A stretch of DNA of 64,000 nucleotides from Crossaster papposus (lineage: Eukaryota; Echinodermata; Asteroidea; Velatida; Solasteridae), in the NCBI GenBank assembly GCA_037893245.1, contig JBAIAA010001133.1:1-64000 (forward strand), in the 5' to 3' direction. A program made the translations under genes and the position numbers. The notes below the pieces were generated by a model that worked only from the letters and a program-made list of their open reading frames with translations, was not told the origin of the DNA and searched no databases. This document shows positions 45,212 through 58,700 of this stretch, in pieces (positions within the stretch are counted from its first letter, which is position 1; every line of letters begins with the position of its first letter).

Positions 45212-45849
45212 TAGTGGCAAGTGATAGCAGCAATCTCCTTGTATCTGGTCATTTACCAACAACCATGCTGAGCTCCAACTACATAGTTTTAATCATAATG
45301 AGCGGTGATGACATTCATAAAATGTGCAGATCACATTGAGCATAAGCTATAATGAAAGGGTTACATTATAGTGAGTTTAACATAAATAATGGTAAATATA
45401 GCATATGAGCTTGGTCATTTTTAGTCATTCAGCCTCATGCCTCTAAAATCCTCTGAAACCGCCTGGAGTATTTTGGAGGATCTAGGGTTGATTAACAGTT
45501 ATAGCTCATTGTATCTTACCTCTAACTGTAAAACTGTACAATATTTCAAATAGTTAACTTTCAGCAATGAGGTACATGTAGTCATGTCTTCAATTCTTTC
45601 TACAACCTGCATGTATAAATTCTGCAAACAGAAACAGAACAAAAAAACAATTAAATCACTACTGTGAATTGATATTTCCCAGAAAACAAAATTGTTCTTA
45701 ATAAAGAAAAAGTAAAGTGGATAAACATAGACGTGCATTATTCTAATATGTATGTAGCAAGACCTTTTGATACAAAGAGTAACACAAATGCTTCTGGTTT
45801 GTGCATTTTCACACAAAATAAGATATAATCACAGTATGCTATAATATTG
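45212..45849. other. No gene recognised
   Basis: AT-rich stretch after the MITE. No exon, element end or repeat unit could be supported. Confidence 0.4.
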
Positions 45850-47385
45850 ATAATAATTTATTGTCATCCACTGATCAACAAGAGGACTGGTGAAATGCCA
45901 CTCAGCTGTAATGTGACAAAATTGCTCCACAGTTATAGTAGTGATGATCATTACTCACTAGTGAAACACCACCCAGCTCCCGGCATGAATGTGACAATAA
46001 TGTTCCATAGTTACTGAGTGATGGTCATGATCCACTGATAAACAGAATGAGTGGCAAAATGCTAAACTCAAATGTATGTGTACGTGAAAACAAGTTATAC
46101 CAACCGATGGTCATCATTCATTCATTAACGTACAGGAAGACGGGAGGAAATGTCACTCTGCGCTATGAATGTAACAGCGATGCTCCATAGTCAGTGATGG
46201 TAATCCAGCAAGCAGGAAGACGGGAGGAAATGTCACTCTGCGCTATGAATGTAACAGCGATGCTCCATAGTTATAGTCAGTGATGGTAATCCAGTGATAA
46301 ACAGGAAGACTGGAGAAATGTCACTCTCTGCTATAGATGTAACAGCCATGCTCCAAAGTTATAGTCAGTGATGGTAATCCAGTGATAAACAGGAAGACTG
46401 GAGAAATGTCACTCTCTGCTATATATGTAAAAGCCATGCTCCATAGTTATAGTCAGTGATGCTAATCCAGTGATAAACAGGAAGACTGGATAAATGCCAC
46501 TCTGTGCTATAGATGTAACAGCCATGCTCCATAGTTATAGTCAGTGATGGTAATCCAGTGAACAGGAAGACTGGGGAAATGCCACTCTCTGCTATAGATG
46601 TAAAAGCCATGCTCCATAGTTATAGTCAGTGATGCTAATCCAGTGATAAACAGGAAGACTGGAGAAATGCCACTCTGTGCTATAGATGTAACAGCCATGC
46701 TCCATAGTTATAGTCAGTGATGGTAATCCAGTTATAAAACAGGAAGACAGGGGAAAGGTCACTCTCATGACAGTTATGCTCTACCGTTATAGTCAGTGTT
46801 GGTCATCATGGGGGTGATGGCCAGGAGGATGGAAGAAATGTCCCACTCGACTATGGATGGGACAACAGTGATGGTCATCCAATGATGACAGGGACTGGGG
46901 AAATGTCACTTTCAGTTATGGATGTAACAGCCATGCTCCACAGTTATAGTCAATGATGGTACTATTCAGTGATGACCAAGACTGGAGAAATGTCACTCTC
47001 TGCTATGAATGTAAAAGCCATGCTCCATAGTTATAGTCAGTGATGCTAATCCAGTGATAAACAGGAAGACTGGAGAAATGCCACTCTCTGCTATAGATGT
47101 AACAGCCATACTCCATAGTTATCGTCAGTGATGGAAATCCAGTGATAAAACAGGAAGACAGGGGAAAGGTCACTCTCATGACAGTTATGCTCCACCGTTA
47201 TAGTCAGTGTTGGTCATCATGGGGGTGATGGCCAGGAGGATGGAAGAAATTGGGACAACAGTGATGGTCATCCAATGATGACGACGACTGGGGAAATGTC
47301 ACTTTCAGTTATGGATGTAACGGCCATGCTCCATAGTTATAGTCAGTGATGGTAATCCAGTGATGACCAGGACTAGATAAATGTC
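45850..47385. repeat. Minisatellite, period about 88 bp
   Basis: Units of AGTCAGTGATGGTAATCCAG, TGATAAACAGGAAGACTGG, GAAATG(T/C)CACTCTCTGCTA and AACAGCCATGCTCCATAGTT repeat with 88-bp spacing between about 46290 and 46730, with more diverged copies on both flanks. It lies downstream (3') of the Helentron gene as read on the minus strand. Confidence 0.9.
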
Positions 47386-48110
47386 ACATGTACCAGCATA
47401 CCATTTCTCATCCTACCATACCATCTCTCCTTGTTAACATAATTATATCGGTATATATCATACCATTTCTCTTCCTTGTTTACATGAACCATACAATTTC
47501 TCCTACTCTACATACATGTACATGTACACCACATTATTTCTCCTTGTTTACATGTACATCTACCATACTATATTTTTCCTTGTCTAAATATATCATACCA
47601 TTTCTCCTCCCTGTTTACATATACATGTACTTGTATCATACTATTTCTCATCCTCCTTTACGTATCCCATATCATTTATCTTCCTTGTTTACATACGGTA
47701 CCGGTATATACTGTACCGTTTATCATATAATGTTTCCTCTTTGTTTACATGTACCATATAATTTTTCCTACTCCTTTACATACCGGTACATGTACACTGT
47801 ATTATTTATCCTCCTTGTTTACATGTACCATACTATTTGTTCTTGTTTACATACCATACCATTTCTCCTCCTTGTTTACATATAAATATTGTATCATACT
47901 GTCTCATCCTCCTTTACATACATGTATATCATACCATTTCTCCTCCTTGGTTACATAATTCTCCTCCTTGGTTACTACATGTACCGGGTATATCATACCA
48001 TTTCTTCTTCTTGCTTACATGTACATGTACCATACTATTTCTCATCCTCCTTTACATACAAATGTACATGTACTAGTTTACATACCGGTACCATACTATG
48101 CTCCTTGTTG
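47386..48110. repeat. Variable CCATTTCTCCTCCTTGTTTACAT minisatellite
   Basis: Irregular units built on ACCATACCATTTCTCCTC, CTTGTTTACAT and ACATGTAC blocks. Open frames here (TISPPCLH-like) are artefacts. It grades into the more regular array that follows. Confidence 0.85.
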
Positions 48111-49400
48111 ATATAATATTTATACTTCTTGTATACCATATTAATTATCTCCTTGTTGACCATACTATTTAGACTCCTTGTATACCATATTATTGATCTC
48201 ATTGTTGACCATACTATATATACTCCTTGTATACCATATTAATTATCTCCTTGGTGACATTTTAGACTCCTTGTATACCATATTAATTATATTCTTATTG
48301 ATCTCATTGTTGACCATACTATTTATACTCCATGTTAACCATATTAATTATCTCCTTGTTGACCATACTATTCAGACTTCTTGTATACCATATTAATTAT
48401 CTCCTTGTTGACCATACTATTTAGACTCCTTGTATACCATATTAATTATCTCCTTGTTGACCTTATTATTGATCTCATTGTTGACCATACTATTTAGACT
48501 CCTTGTATACCATATTAATTATCTCCTTGTTGACCTCATTATTGATCTCATTGTTGACCATACTATTCAGACTTCTTGTATACCATATTAATTATCTTAT
48601 TGTTGACCATACTATTTAGACTCCTTGTATACCATATTAATTATCTCCTTGTTGACCTTATTATTGATCTCATTGTTAACCATACTATTTAGACTCCTTG
48701 TATACCATATTAATTATCTCCTTGTATACCATATTATTGATCTCATTGTTGACCATACTATATATACTCCTTGTATACCATATTAATTATCTCCTTGTTG
48801 ACCATACTATTCAGACTCCTTGTATACCATATTAATTATCTCCTTGTTGACCTTATTATTGATCTCATTGTTGACCATACTATATAATACTCCTTGTATA
48901 CCATATTAATTGTCTCCTTGTTGACCTTATTATTGATCTCATTGTTGACCATACTATTTATACTCCTTGTATACCATATTAATTATCTCCTTGTTGACCT
49001 TACTATTTATCTCATTGTTAACCATACTATTTACACTCCTTGTATACCATATTAATTATCTCCTTGTTGACCATACTATTCAGACTCCTTGTATACTATA
49101 TTAATTATCTCCTTGTTGGCCTTATTATTGATCTCATTGTTGACCATACTATATATACTCCTTGTATACCATATTAATTATCTCTTTGTTGACCTTATTA
49201 TTGATCTCATTGTTGACCATACTATTTATACTCCTTGTATACCATATTAATTATCTCCTTGTTGACCTTACTATTTATCTCATTGTTAACCATACTATTT
49301 ACACTCCTTGTATACCATATTAATTATCTCCTTGTTGACATACTATTTATACTCTTTGTTAACCATATTTATCCCTTTATTGACCATTATTATACTCCTT
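48110..49400. repeat. Minisatellite, period about 45-50 bp
   Basis: Repeats of ACCATACTATTTAGACTCCT, TGTATACCATATTAATTATC and TCCTTGTTGACC, with an alternate unit TTATTGATCTCATTGTTG in places, giving a higher-order pattern. It ends about 360 bp from the stop codon of the Helentron gene. Confidence 0.9.
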
Positions 49401-49757
49401 TATCATCTTGTTTATCACACTATCCTTTTTAGTTACATGTACCGTACTACATTGTATTTCCTCACCTTTGGCATTTTTGCTATTTAATTGAGCTGGTTTA
49501 TAATTATATTTCGTCATTCTTGACCAAGTATATTATATATTTTATTTATTCTGTTTGGTATCGTAATTCCTTCATTCTTTAATAAATTACTCTTTTTCAC
49601 ATTTCAAATAATTTCATTTCATAGCTCAAGTATTTCTATTCCAATAACTATCTGAATTTACAATGGATATGTTCAAACGAGTTGAAAAGAAAGTAATACG
49701 CAATACCCACATGTACATGTACATGTACAATGTGTTTATAATTAATTTCATATAAAA
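49401..49757. other. Region immediately 3' of the Helentron gene (minus sense)
   Basis: AT-rich, with an ACATGTACATGTACATGTAC run at 49711-49730. No hairpin with CTRR and no obvious Helentron terminus was found here, so the 3' end of the element is not defined. Confidence 0.4.
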
Positions 49758-52700
49758 TTACAACCGAATGATGACTGCCTCGTGGTAGCTATAGTATGTT
49801 GGACTGATGTGAACATGAATATCATCTATGTTTCTTACATAAACATGGTCCAGTAAAGTATCTTTTTCAGTTGTTGCATCACTTAGACACTGCTTATATC
49901 CATGATCAGCCATCAATGTCTTCACATAAGATTTGTTTTTCATAATATCCTCATTGAAATCACCCATAACAATGCACCTGTTTGAAATTTGATGTATCTT
50001 ATTTAACAACCTTTCAAGAACCTCTACAAATTGTTTTAATGTATATGATGGTGGTCGGTAAACTATTACAGCAACAAATGAGACATTTGAATTAACATGT
50101 ACCTGAAATGCAATATATTCAAGATTGTTGATTGGCAAATTCATCCTACTGAACACTCTGTCCTTTTTTCCACATACAGCAACACCTCCACGACTCTGTT
50201 CTTTTAACATACATGTCACAAGACTGGAGTTATCATAAGACATACTTCTTGGTTGATGATACCATGTGTAATCACTCATATCCATATCAAAATCAAGGTC
50301 ATTTTCAGTCCATGTTTCAGTCAAGCAAATGAAATCACACGACAACATTTCATCATTAGATTTCAAATCAATTACATGTGCTTGAAGTCCTTGAATATTA
50401 TGCATAGCAATACTTGTACTGTAACATTCATTACCACCTCCATTATTACGTCCTTTGTCATCAGACTCCTCAATATACAATGGCATCTTGTTCATTGCTT
50501 CAGCTACTGCCTCATTACAATAAATATATTTCTCATCAAAACCTTCTATTACAAGACCATTCAAGGAAACTACTCTACTCAAACTAACATACGCTTGTCC
50601 TGCTGAAAATGTACGTGTCAGACACACCACTGCCTTTTCCAAACTCATGCCTTGCACTTTGTGAGCTGTACATGCCCAAGCTAACTTCAGAGGGAATTGC
50701 TGACGCACACAATGTTTATTCAAGTTGTCTTCCACCATTTCGATACTGACCACATCCACATCATTACCAGACGACTGTTTTTTCAATTTTAATCCAATAT
50801 TCTCATTATCAAATTTAACTTTAATACACTTAGGAGACTGATCATTAGGTAATGTAACAATGTCTTTTACAGTTCCAAATACACCATTGACAAGCCCATC
50901 ACTGACTTCCAGGTTCCTTGTAAGCATGACTCTAGCACCAACACCAAGCCACAGAAAATCAGGTAAATTTGTGCCCGAGGATTTCTTCACTGATCTCCGT
51001 ATTTTTTTCATTTCACCACTTTTGGCATCTCTTTGGAAATCTTTAGCAAGAACACAAGTTTTTACACAACCTGAACATTTAGCAAAAAGAGTCTGTCTGT
51101 TGTACTCATCCACCTCCTTATTGCATGGATAAATATGCACAGCATCAGTCCAATCTTCTCCAGTCTCACGTGATTGTAGCAGTTTCTTATCATCACTTTG
51201 TAAACCTTCCTTTTTCTTTCGGATTCGTAATCTATTTAGCACTTCAGCAAACTTTGCATCATCCTTCTGTCTCATTATCTCAGTCAGTTCTACTTTGACA
51301 AAGTTGTCATTCCATAAGTCACTTGTAACATTAGTCTGGTACAAAGATTTCCCTTTCACTGGAGGTAACTGATAAAAATCACCAACCGCTAATACACTGA
51401 CATTTCCAAAGGGACTATGATTCTGTGATTGTTTAACCTGTCGCAAACGACCATGAATGTAGCATAAGAGTTTATGACTCACCATTGAAATTTCATCAAC
51501 AATTACAATTTGCAGTTGCCTTAATTTATGCCGCAGCGTACTAATCTTCTCTTCACCAAGTGGTTGATATGGCAATTTCACATTTGTTGTTATTGAAAAA
51601 GCACTGTGAATTGTAGCGCCATTGATATTATATGCAGCAACACCTGTAGGAGCTGTAAGTAATACCGATACATCATCAGGATTCTCCATCATTCTCCCAA
51701 AAAGTCTTGTTGCTTCATAGTAAATACACTTTATCAAATGACTTTTTCCTGTGCCAGCTCCACCAGTGACAAATACACGAAATGGTTCAGGATTTTTTCC
51801 ATTCACTTTGTCCAAGCACCATTGCCTTACTTTGTAAAATACTTCTTTTTGTTTAGCATTGAGACACCTCAACAAATTCATTGCTTCTTGTTTGGATACA
51901 TTTAGTCTGTGTGGCTCAATAGTACATTTCACACTATCTTCTTTTTTAGATTTCAAATCAGGAATATCAGAATCACTGTCACCATCTTCCACTTGTTCTT
52001 CTCGCTGTCCTGCACATTCAAGTCTTTCCATTTCAGCTTCTGGTGCTATCAATGCCCAAGCATCCTCTTGTGGACCATACTTTTCTAACATTTCCTCAGC
52101 TTCATCTACAGCCTCAGCACTAGCTTCATACAATGATCGGTTATTTCCCACAATATTTTTGACAAGTTTTAATACACCACTGAACTTAATAATACCATTG
52201 CTATAGAATTCTTCATAAGATTCAAACTGCTGTGGTTTTAAATGAACATCAACACGATATGGAAGATACAATTGCAGGATACTCTGATAGTACTTTTCAG
52301 GACATTTTGCTACTGAAAATCTAGGGAATCGTATGACTGCTGGATCAGTTCGACTACGTTTTTGTATGTGCCCTAAACCATTCTTCAATTCATATATTGG
52401 CGATCGACTTATTTTAGGCATGTAATTAGTATATATAACTCTATAATCTGAGCAAAATGTTGCCAAGCACATTGTTTCAAATGTATCTGTAGTTGGTCTT
52501 GCTAGGTATCTGTCAACTTTACTGGTCATCCAAATACTATCATCATCATCTTTACATACATGTTGAATAACACTAAGAGGCTTGCTCATTCGAATGGGAT
52601 TTTCACCGACAGGTACAAATTCCACTTTCCTTGATCCTTCTTTCAATCTCAGATTACAAACACGATAAACTGCTTCTTGTGCTGAGACCTCACGATTATG

Positions 52701-55700
52701 CAAATACACAGAGCCAATTTCCTTCATACTCTGTCTAGCATCCAAGTTCCCTTTCTGTGCTTCAGCCTGTGCATGTGACAACAGTATACCCATTTCACGT
52801 TCAGCTTTTGACATATATGATACCACATAAGCAACACAAGCATATGCATCACAAATGTACTGAATATCCATGTTTGCATTCCAGCATCGTATTAAATCTG
52901 GATTGTACAAATTGACCCAAGCATCTTGCGGTTGTCTCTTGTGTACAATACTAGTTCTCTTGGTTAGGACATTATGAGCTTTCTCAAAATCAGCTTGTGT
53001 CACACCAATACTTGTAAACAATTCTGTTGTTGTCATCTTTTCATTCTCAGTGTTCTGTATTGCAATCCATATTGATTCCAATAATTCCTTAGCCTTATTT
53101 CTTTCACTACTTTTAGCATCATTTGGTTGTTTCCTGTCATCAGTTGTTTCTTTTGCATCATCACTTGTTTCTTTTGCATCATCACTTGTTTCTATCCTAT
53201 CATCACTTGTTTCTATCCCATCATCAGTTGGCAACAATTCTGTAATAAATGTTCGTTCAGATGGAGGTCTTGGGAAATTAAATCTACACTCAGTACCCTT
53301 CTTTTTGCACGATTTGGAATGTTTTTTACTATGTAACTGCACATGACTAATGATTTCATTCAGCTCTTTGTCTTGTTTCTCTGATGGCAAATTACAACTT
53401 ATGTATTTGTCAATAAACTTTACAACCTTTTTTTTACTGTCATTTTCCAACTTTGGTGCATTTTCAATCCAGAAAAGACAATGTGTATGTGGAGACCCTC
53501 TTTGCTGGAATTCTACTCTATAGAAATAATCTTCGACTTTTCCAATCGGCTTAGCTCTGGACAGTATAACATCTCTCAGAAATGTATGGAATCGCTGATC
53601 AAACATTCTTGCAGCAGTTACAGGATTACTTCGCAATATTGTACATTTCTCATTCCAGTCTAAATCTTTAACGTCTCTACAATCACCTTGCTGTCTCAGA
53701 ATTGTATTGATTACTTCTGGCCATCTCATATCTGCCGCAGAAAATGAACAAAACCAGGTTGGTATTCCAAGCTGTCTGATCATAGCCAAAACATCTTTCT
53801 GTGCCGATTGCCAATATGGAGGTGTACCACGAATAGGTTTTAGAAATTTATATCCACTGTCTGATTTCAATATGTCTTTTAACTGGTCTCTATCATTGAT
53901 CATGGAAGCATTTACCTTGTCACCATTGTACTTCTTATCTGACCCTTTACGCAATGCAATAGACACACTTGACATAACTTTCTGAATCTCCGACAAATAC
54001 TGCGCATAAAAAATGTATTGAGTACTCTTTGCAAATCTATTATCAACATTCATTAATCGGTTGTGCAAATATCTACAAAGTGTGACCCTCACTTCACGAT
54101 CATCATCAAATATAGGATGTCCTGTTGGAAATAATGCTGGAAAACATTTTGCCTCATTACCCTTTTCCATTAACAATCTAATTGGACTATTGCCTTCACA
54201 AGGAGCCACACTCGTTACTTCGTCAAAATATTGATCCAGTATTTCCTGTCCTATATTAGTTGGCTGCAGACAACTGTCTAATGGCAGGCCTCGTAAACGG
54301 TCATCATCAGTTTCCTCATCACTATTATCAATATCATCGGTGACTTCTTTTACATCGTTTCCAGACTTATCCATTTCATCATTTTCATCACCACATAATG
54401 GAGTTTCCCAATCGGGGCTTATTTCAATATCACTGAACCACTTATTGTTATGTTGAAGATAACGTAAAGCACTTTCCACATTTTGTTTACTCACAAACTG
54501 ATATTGGTAATATCCTTTATAAGTCAGTTTTCTCTTCAACTTGACACGAATCATCTGATCATCACTTGCAGGTCTTGGTAGTGCTTTTACTGTGTCAGTT
54601 ATATTAGACGGCACACAAACGACCGGCCCTCGTAAACAAAATTGTGATCCCTTAGGCAGTGGAATAATTTTCATAAAGGCCACATTTATCGCAATTAGAT
54701 GCTCTTCTAACGTGTTCAAACAAGTTAATTCCTCAGGAATGTCTATCAAATTTAAATTATTCACACTTGCTTCAGCAGGGACTTTATTAACAAGTAATTT
54801 CCTATGACAAGTATAACATATCCATAAATGTGATCTGCTTGATTCTGCAATCATACACCTAGATTCACAATGGTCATTGCAAGTATGTAGGTATTTGTTA
54901 CTAAAAATAGTCTGGAGTTTGTATTTATCCATATTACACTTTACAACCTGCTTTTGAAACAACAGTTTATGACAGCAAGCACACACATACTGAGGTCCTT
55001 TAGATATGCTTTCTTTAAATGTCTTTGTAACGAAACTAATTTGAAGTCTTTTCTCTTTATTAATTGCAGTACGTTTGTAGTTCATACGTGCCATGTTTTC
55101 ACGATATTTACTATTTGTTTTGTATTTCTTTTTCCCATACTTTATTGAACTTGCCCTGTAAGAACTGACACATCGGTATTTCTTTTTGATTCTTGCAATA
55201 AGCTTACTTCTATATGCAGTATTGTCATGGTATTTACATTTAGCTCTGTTAATTTTCTTCATTCTGTAAGCAACATTGTTATGATACCTTTTTTTGGAAT
55301 TGATTGTTGAATACTTTATTATTTTATCTCTATAGTCTGCATCACCGTGATACTTTCTTTTCACCTGTGTAATTAGTTTCTCTCTGTATTCAGGATCATC
55401 GCAATACTTTGCTTTCCCCTTGTCAATTAGCTTCTCTCTGTATTCAGGATTATCACAATACTTTGCTTTCCCCTTGTCAATTAGCTTCTCTCTGTATTCA
55501 GGATTATCGCAATACTTTGCTTTCCCCTTGTCAATTAGCTTCTCTCTGTATTCAACATTATCGCAATACTTTGTTTTCCCCTTAGTGATTAGCTTCTCTC
55601 TGTATTCAACATTATTACGATACTTTGCTTTCCCCTTGGTGATTAGCTTCTTTCTATATTCAAGATTATCGCGATACTTTGTTTTCCCACTTTTTATTTT

Positions 55701-58700
55701 CTTTTCTTTGCATTTAGGATTAGTACTATATCTTTCTTTTTCACACTTTAAAACAAAATTTCTATGCATTTCATTTTCATGATACTTTTTTTTAAGCAAT
55801 TCCTTCTTCTTATCTGCACTTTTGTCATAGTTCTTTTTGTTATACATCGTTTTTCTTAGCTTTTTTTCAATACTGCTATTCTCATGACCTTTCAACTTCT
55901 TATCCAAATTCTTTAAATCCCTTGGCTGACATGTTTTTTTATCATCAGATTTGCTTTTACATTTATGCATTTGTTTTCCATCTATTTTTGCTTTATCCGC
56001 CTTCTGTACATACAATTCTCTACTTTTCTCTCTTTTCTTACTTAGTTGTAATTTTTTATTTGCTCGTTTACGTCGTTTACACTTCATATTATTTTTTGAT
56101 TTACTGTCAGTAGCATCTTCTCCATATTTTAATTCACTATCTGTGTTGCTTGGAAATACATTACTTTGTCCATTATCAACTTGTCTAATTGCTTCATGAA
56201 CTGACAACACAACATCATAGTGAATCCTTTGTCTATGATACAAGTAAACTGCCTCATCTGATGTTACAGTCTCTTTGTCAAAGGTACTTGCTGAAAAAAC
56301 ATACCACTTGCTTCCCTCTTCAAATGTGTAAATATCAGTACGTAGCATATGTGCAATCGCCATGATTTCAACCTCTGTAGCCCAGGTTCCAGAGTCAAAC
56401 ATTCTTTGCCTCATGACATATTCTTCCACATTTACATAGCCTTGTCGGAGAAAACCATTAAATTTATCCCCATTTTTCAACAGATGATTAACAGTAGCCA
56501 TTCTTAATTGTACATGGTTTTCTTCAGTTCCTGACACAGCATATGACATTGCCCTGAAAAAACAGTTACCATCTCCTTTAATTCTCTTCACTAAATTAGG
56601 TCGTCCCATCTCTTCACATTTATCTGAATTTTCATTGCAATCCAGGGATACGTGGCCCATGCGATGTTGTCTACACAATGCCGTCTTGTTACTATATGTC
56701 AGAGGAACAAATTTAAAACCCTGCATTTGTGTCACCCTCTCGATTTCTACATCACTGCCTCCATCTAATTCATTATTGCAACTCATTCCATGCAAACTGC
56801 CTTTGTCCTCTTCCTTGATATTATTTGACATATCACTATGTTTACTTGACAAGCCACTATGAGATCCAAGCAATACTCCAGAACTAGTACTCTCTCCACC
56901 TATGTATTCACTATGATCACAACTTCCAATTAACAAATGATTTGTCTCCTGTATACTCCCATTAGTATCTTGTCTTGTCTCATCATCTATCCACACAGAC
57001 GCGCCTGTAATTTCAAACTGCTCATTGTTAGATAAATTCATAGATCTTGCCAAATCAGTACAGTACCTGTGCACATCTTGCCATGTAGCTACACGTTTGA
57101 GCAGACTCTGACCTTCAGGAACCTGATAACCTCGTTTATCCCTGGAGTGAGAATCAAAGATATAATACATGCCATCTTGAGATATTACAACAAATGTATT
57201 TCCATGGAAAGTTATGAAACATGCATAGTTCTGCTGCAGATTCTGTTCCAAAGCACAATTCATTGGTATCATATCAAATTCCGGTAAATTGAATTCTTCT
57301 CCGAATGCACCACAAACAGAATCATTAAATTTCATACTGAAATGATGATTCAGCAGATCCAACTCATTTGGCAGTTCTGTCACCAACAAATAGTCATGAT
57401 TCATTGTAGAGCTACGAGATAAATGACCATATAACTCATTTCCCGTATTCAATGTTCTATCCATGTCATAATACGTCCAATGTCTTAGTTTTGTCAACCT
57501 GCTCATTAACACACAACTCAATCCATTAGCTACGCATTGTTTACCACTGTGACATCCAAACTTATGATGGCCTTGATGAAAAGTACCCTGTACAACAATT
57601 TCTAGCAATGTCACACTCGGCTGATTTGTTTCATTATGTTCTTTACTATCTTCTAGCAAAGTCGCAGACAATTTTTCCTGTTTTCTTCTGACCGAATCAC
57701 AAGTTCTTTGTGACAAGTTTTTCTTTCTATTAATTTGGGCATTATCTTCTTTTTCCAGAATGTCATCTTCCATCACTTTTTTATTCACTTTCAATTTCAC
57801 TTCACAACTGTCAGTATTCCCTGATACTTTTCTCTTTCTACTTCCAGGTCTATTTGGTGACTCAACACCATGACTACCATCACTTTTCTTTGCCTTAGAT
57901 GTATCTTTTTCATTTCCCTTTTCAACAGCTCTTGCCAAGTCATTTTTATTTTCATTCTCTTCATCAGTACTTTTGCTCTTTTTACTTCTTAAGGAATAAC
58001 CTCCTGTCTGTGTATGTAACATCTCTATTTTTCTTTCACTTGTCAACATAGTACAACCTGCTCCTTCTTCATTCCTAATACAACTTTCGCTTCTACCCAG
58101 TTCACTTACAATGTGTGTTCCATCTACTTGGCTGCCTTTGTCTCTGCAAGTGCTATGTACACACGTCTGCTTCACATCACCATTGTCATCACTGCATGTC
58201 TCCTCGGCAATCACCTCATACACACTCTTATCTACAGGAATGCCAAGATTATACAACAAAGAGTCTGCATAATTACATCTTCCACATTTTAGACACAACC
58301 ATGATACCGATTTACTTGCCAAGATATACTTTAAGTTAGAAAATCCCATACAATTAACATGATAGCTGATGTTGCAAGTATCACAGTCCACAACTCGATC
58401 AACTGCAGTAGTTACTTGATCACATAACCAACATTGCATAGCTTGTGATTTCTTCACAGAATGATTTATATTCTGAATCTCTGTCTTCTCAACATATCTT
58501 TTATGTGACCTTTTTCCTGTACCATTCTCAGTTATTCCATGTGAACATTTACTTCTTGTCTTCAATGAATCTTGTTCTTCATTCTTATTTTTCCCGTGTG
58601 TCCTCTTTTTCCTTTGTTCCTTCTTATTTTGCATATTCTTGATAACATAGCTCAGACTTCTTCTTGTGTGACTTTGAATATTCTTTTGTGCTTTTTCACA

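Noticed and set aside
47388..48116. Open frames of HTISPPCLHIN-like peptide
   Set aside because: Translation of the TTTCTCCTCCTTGTTTACAT minisatellite; present in two overlapping frames.
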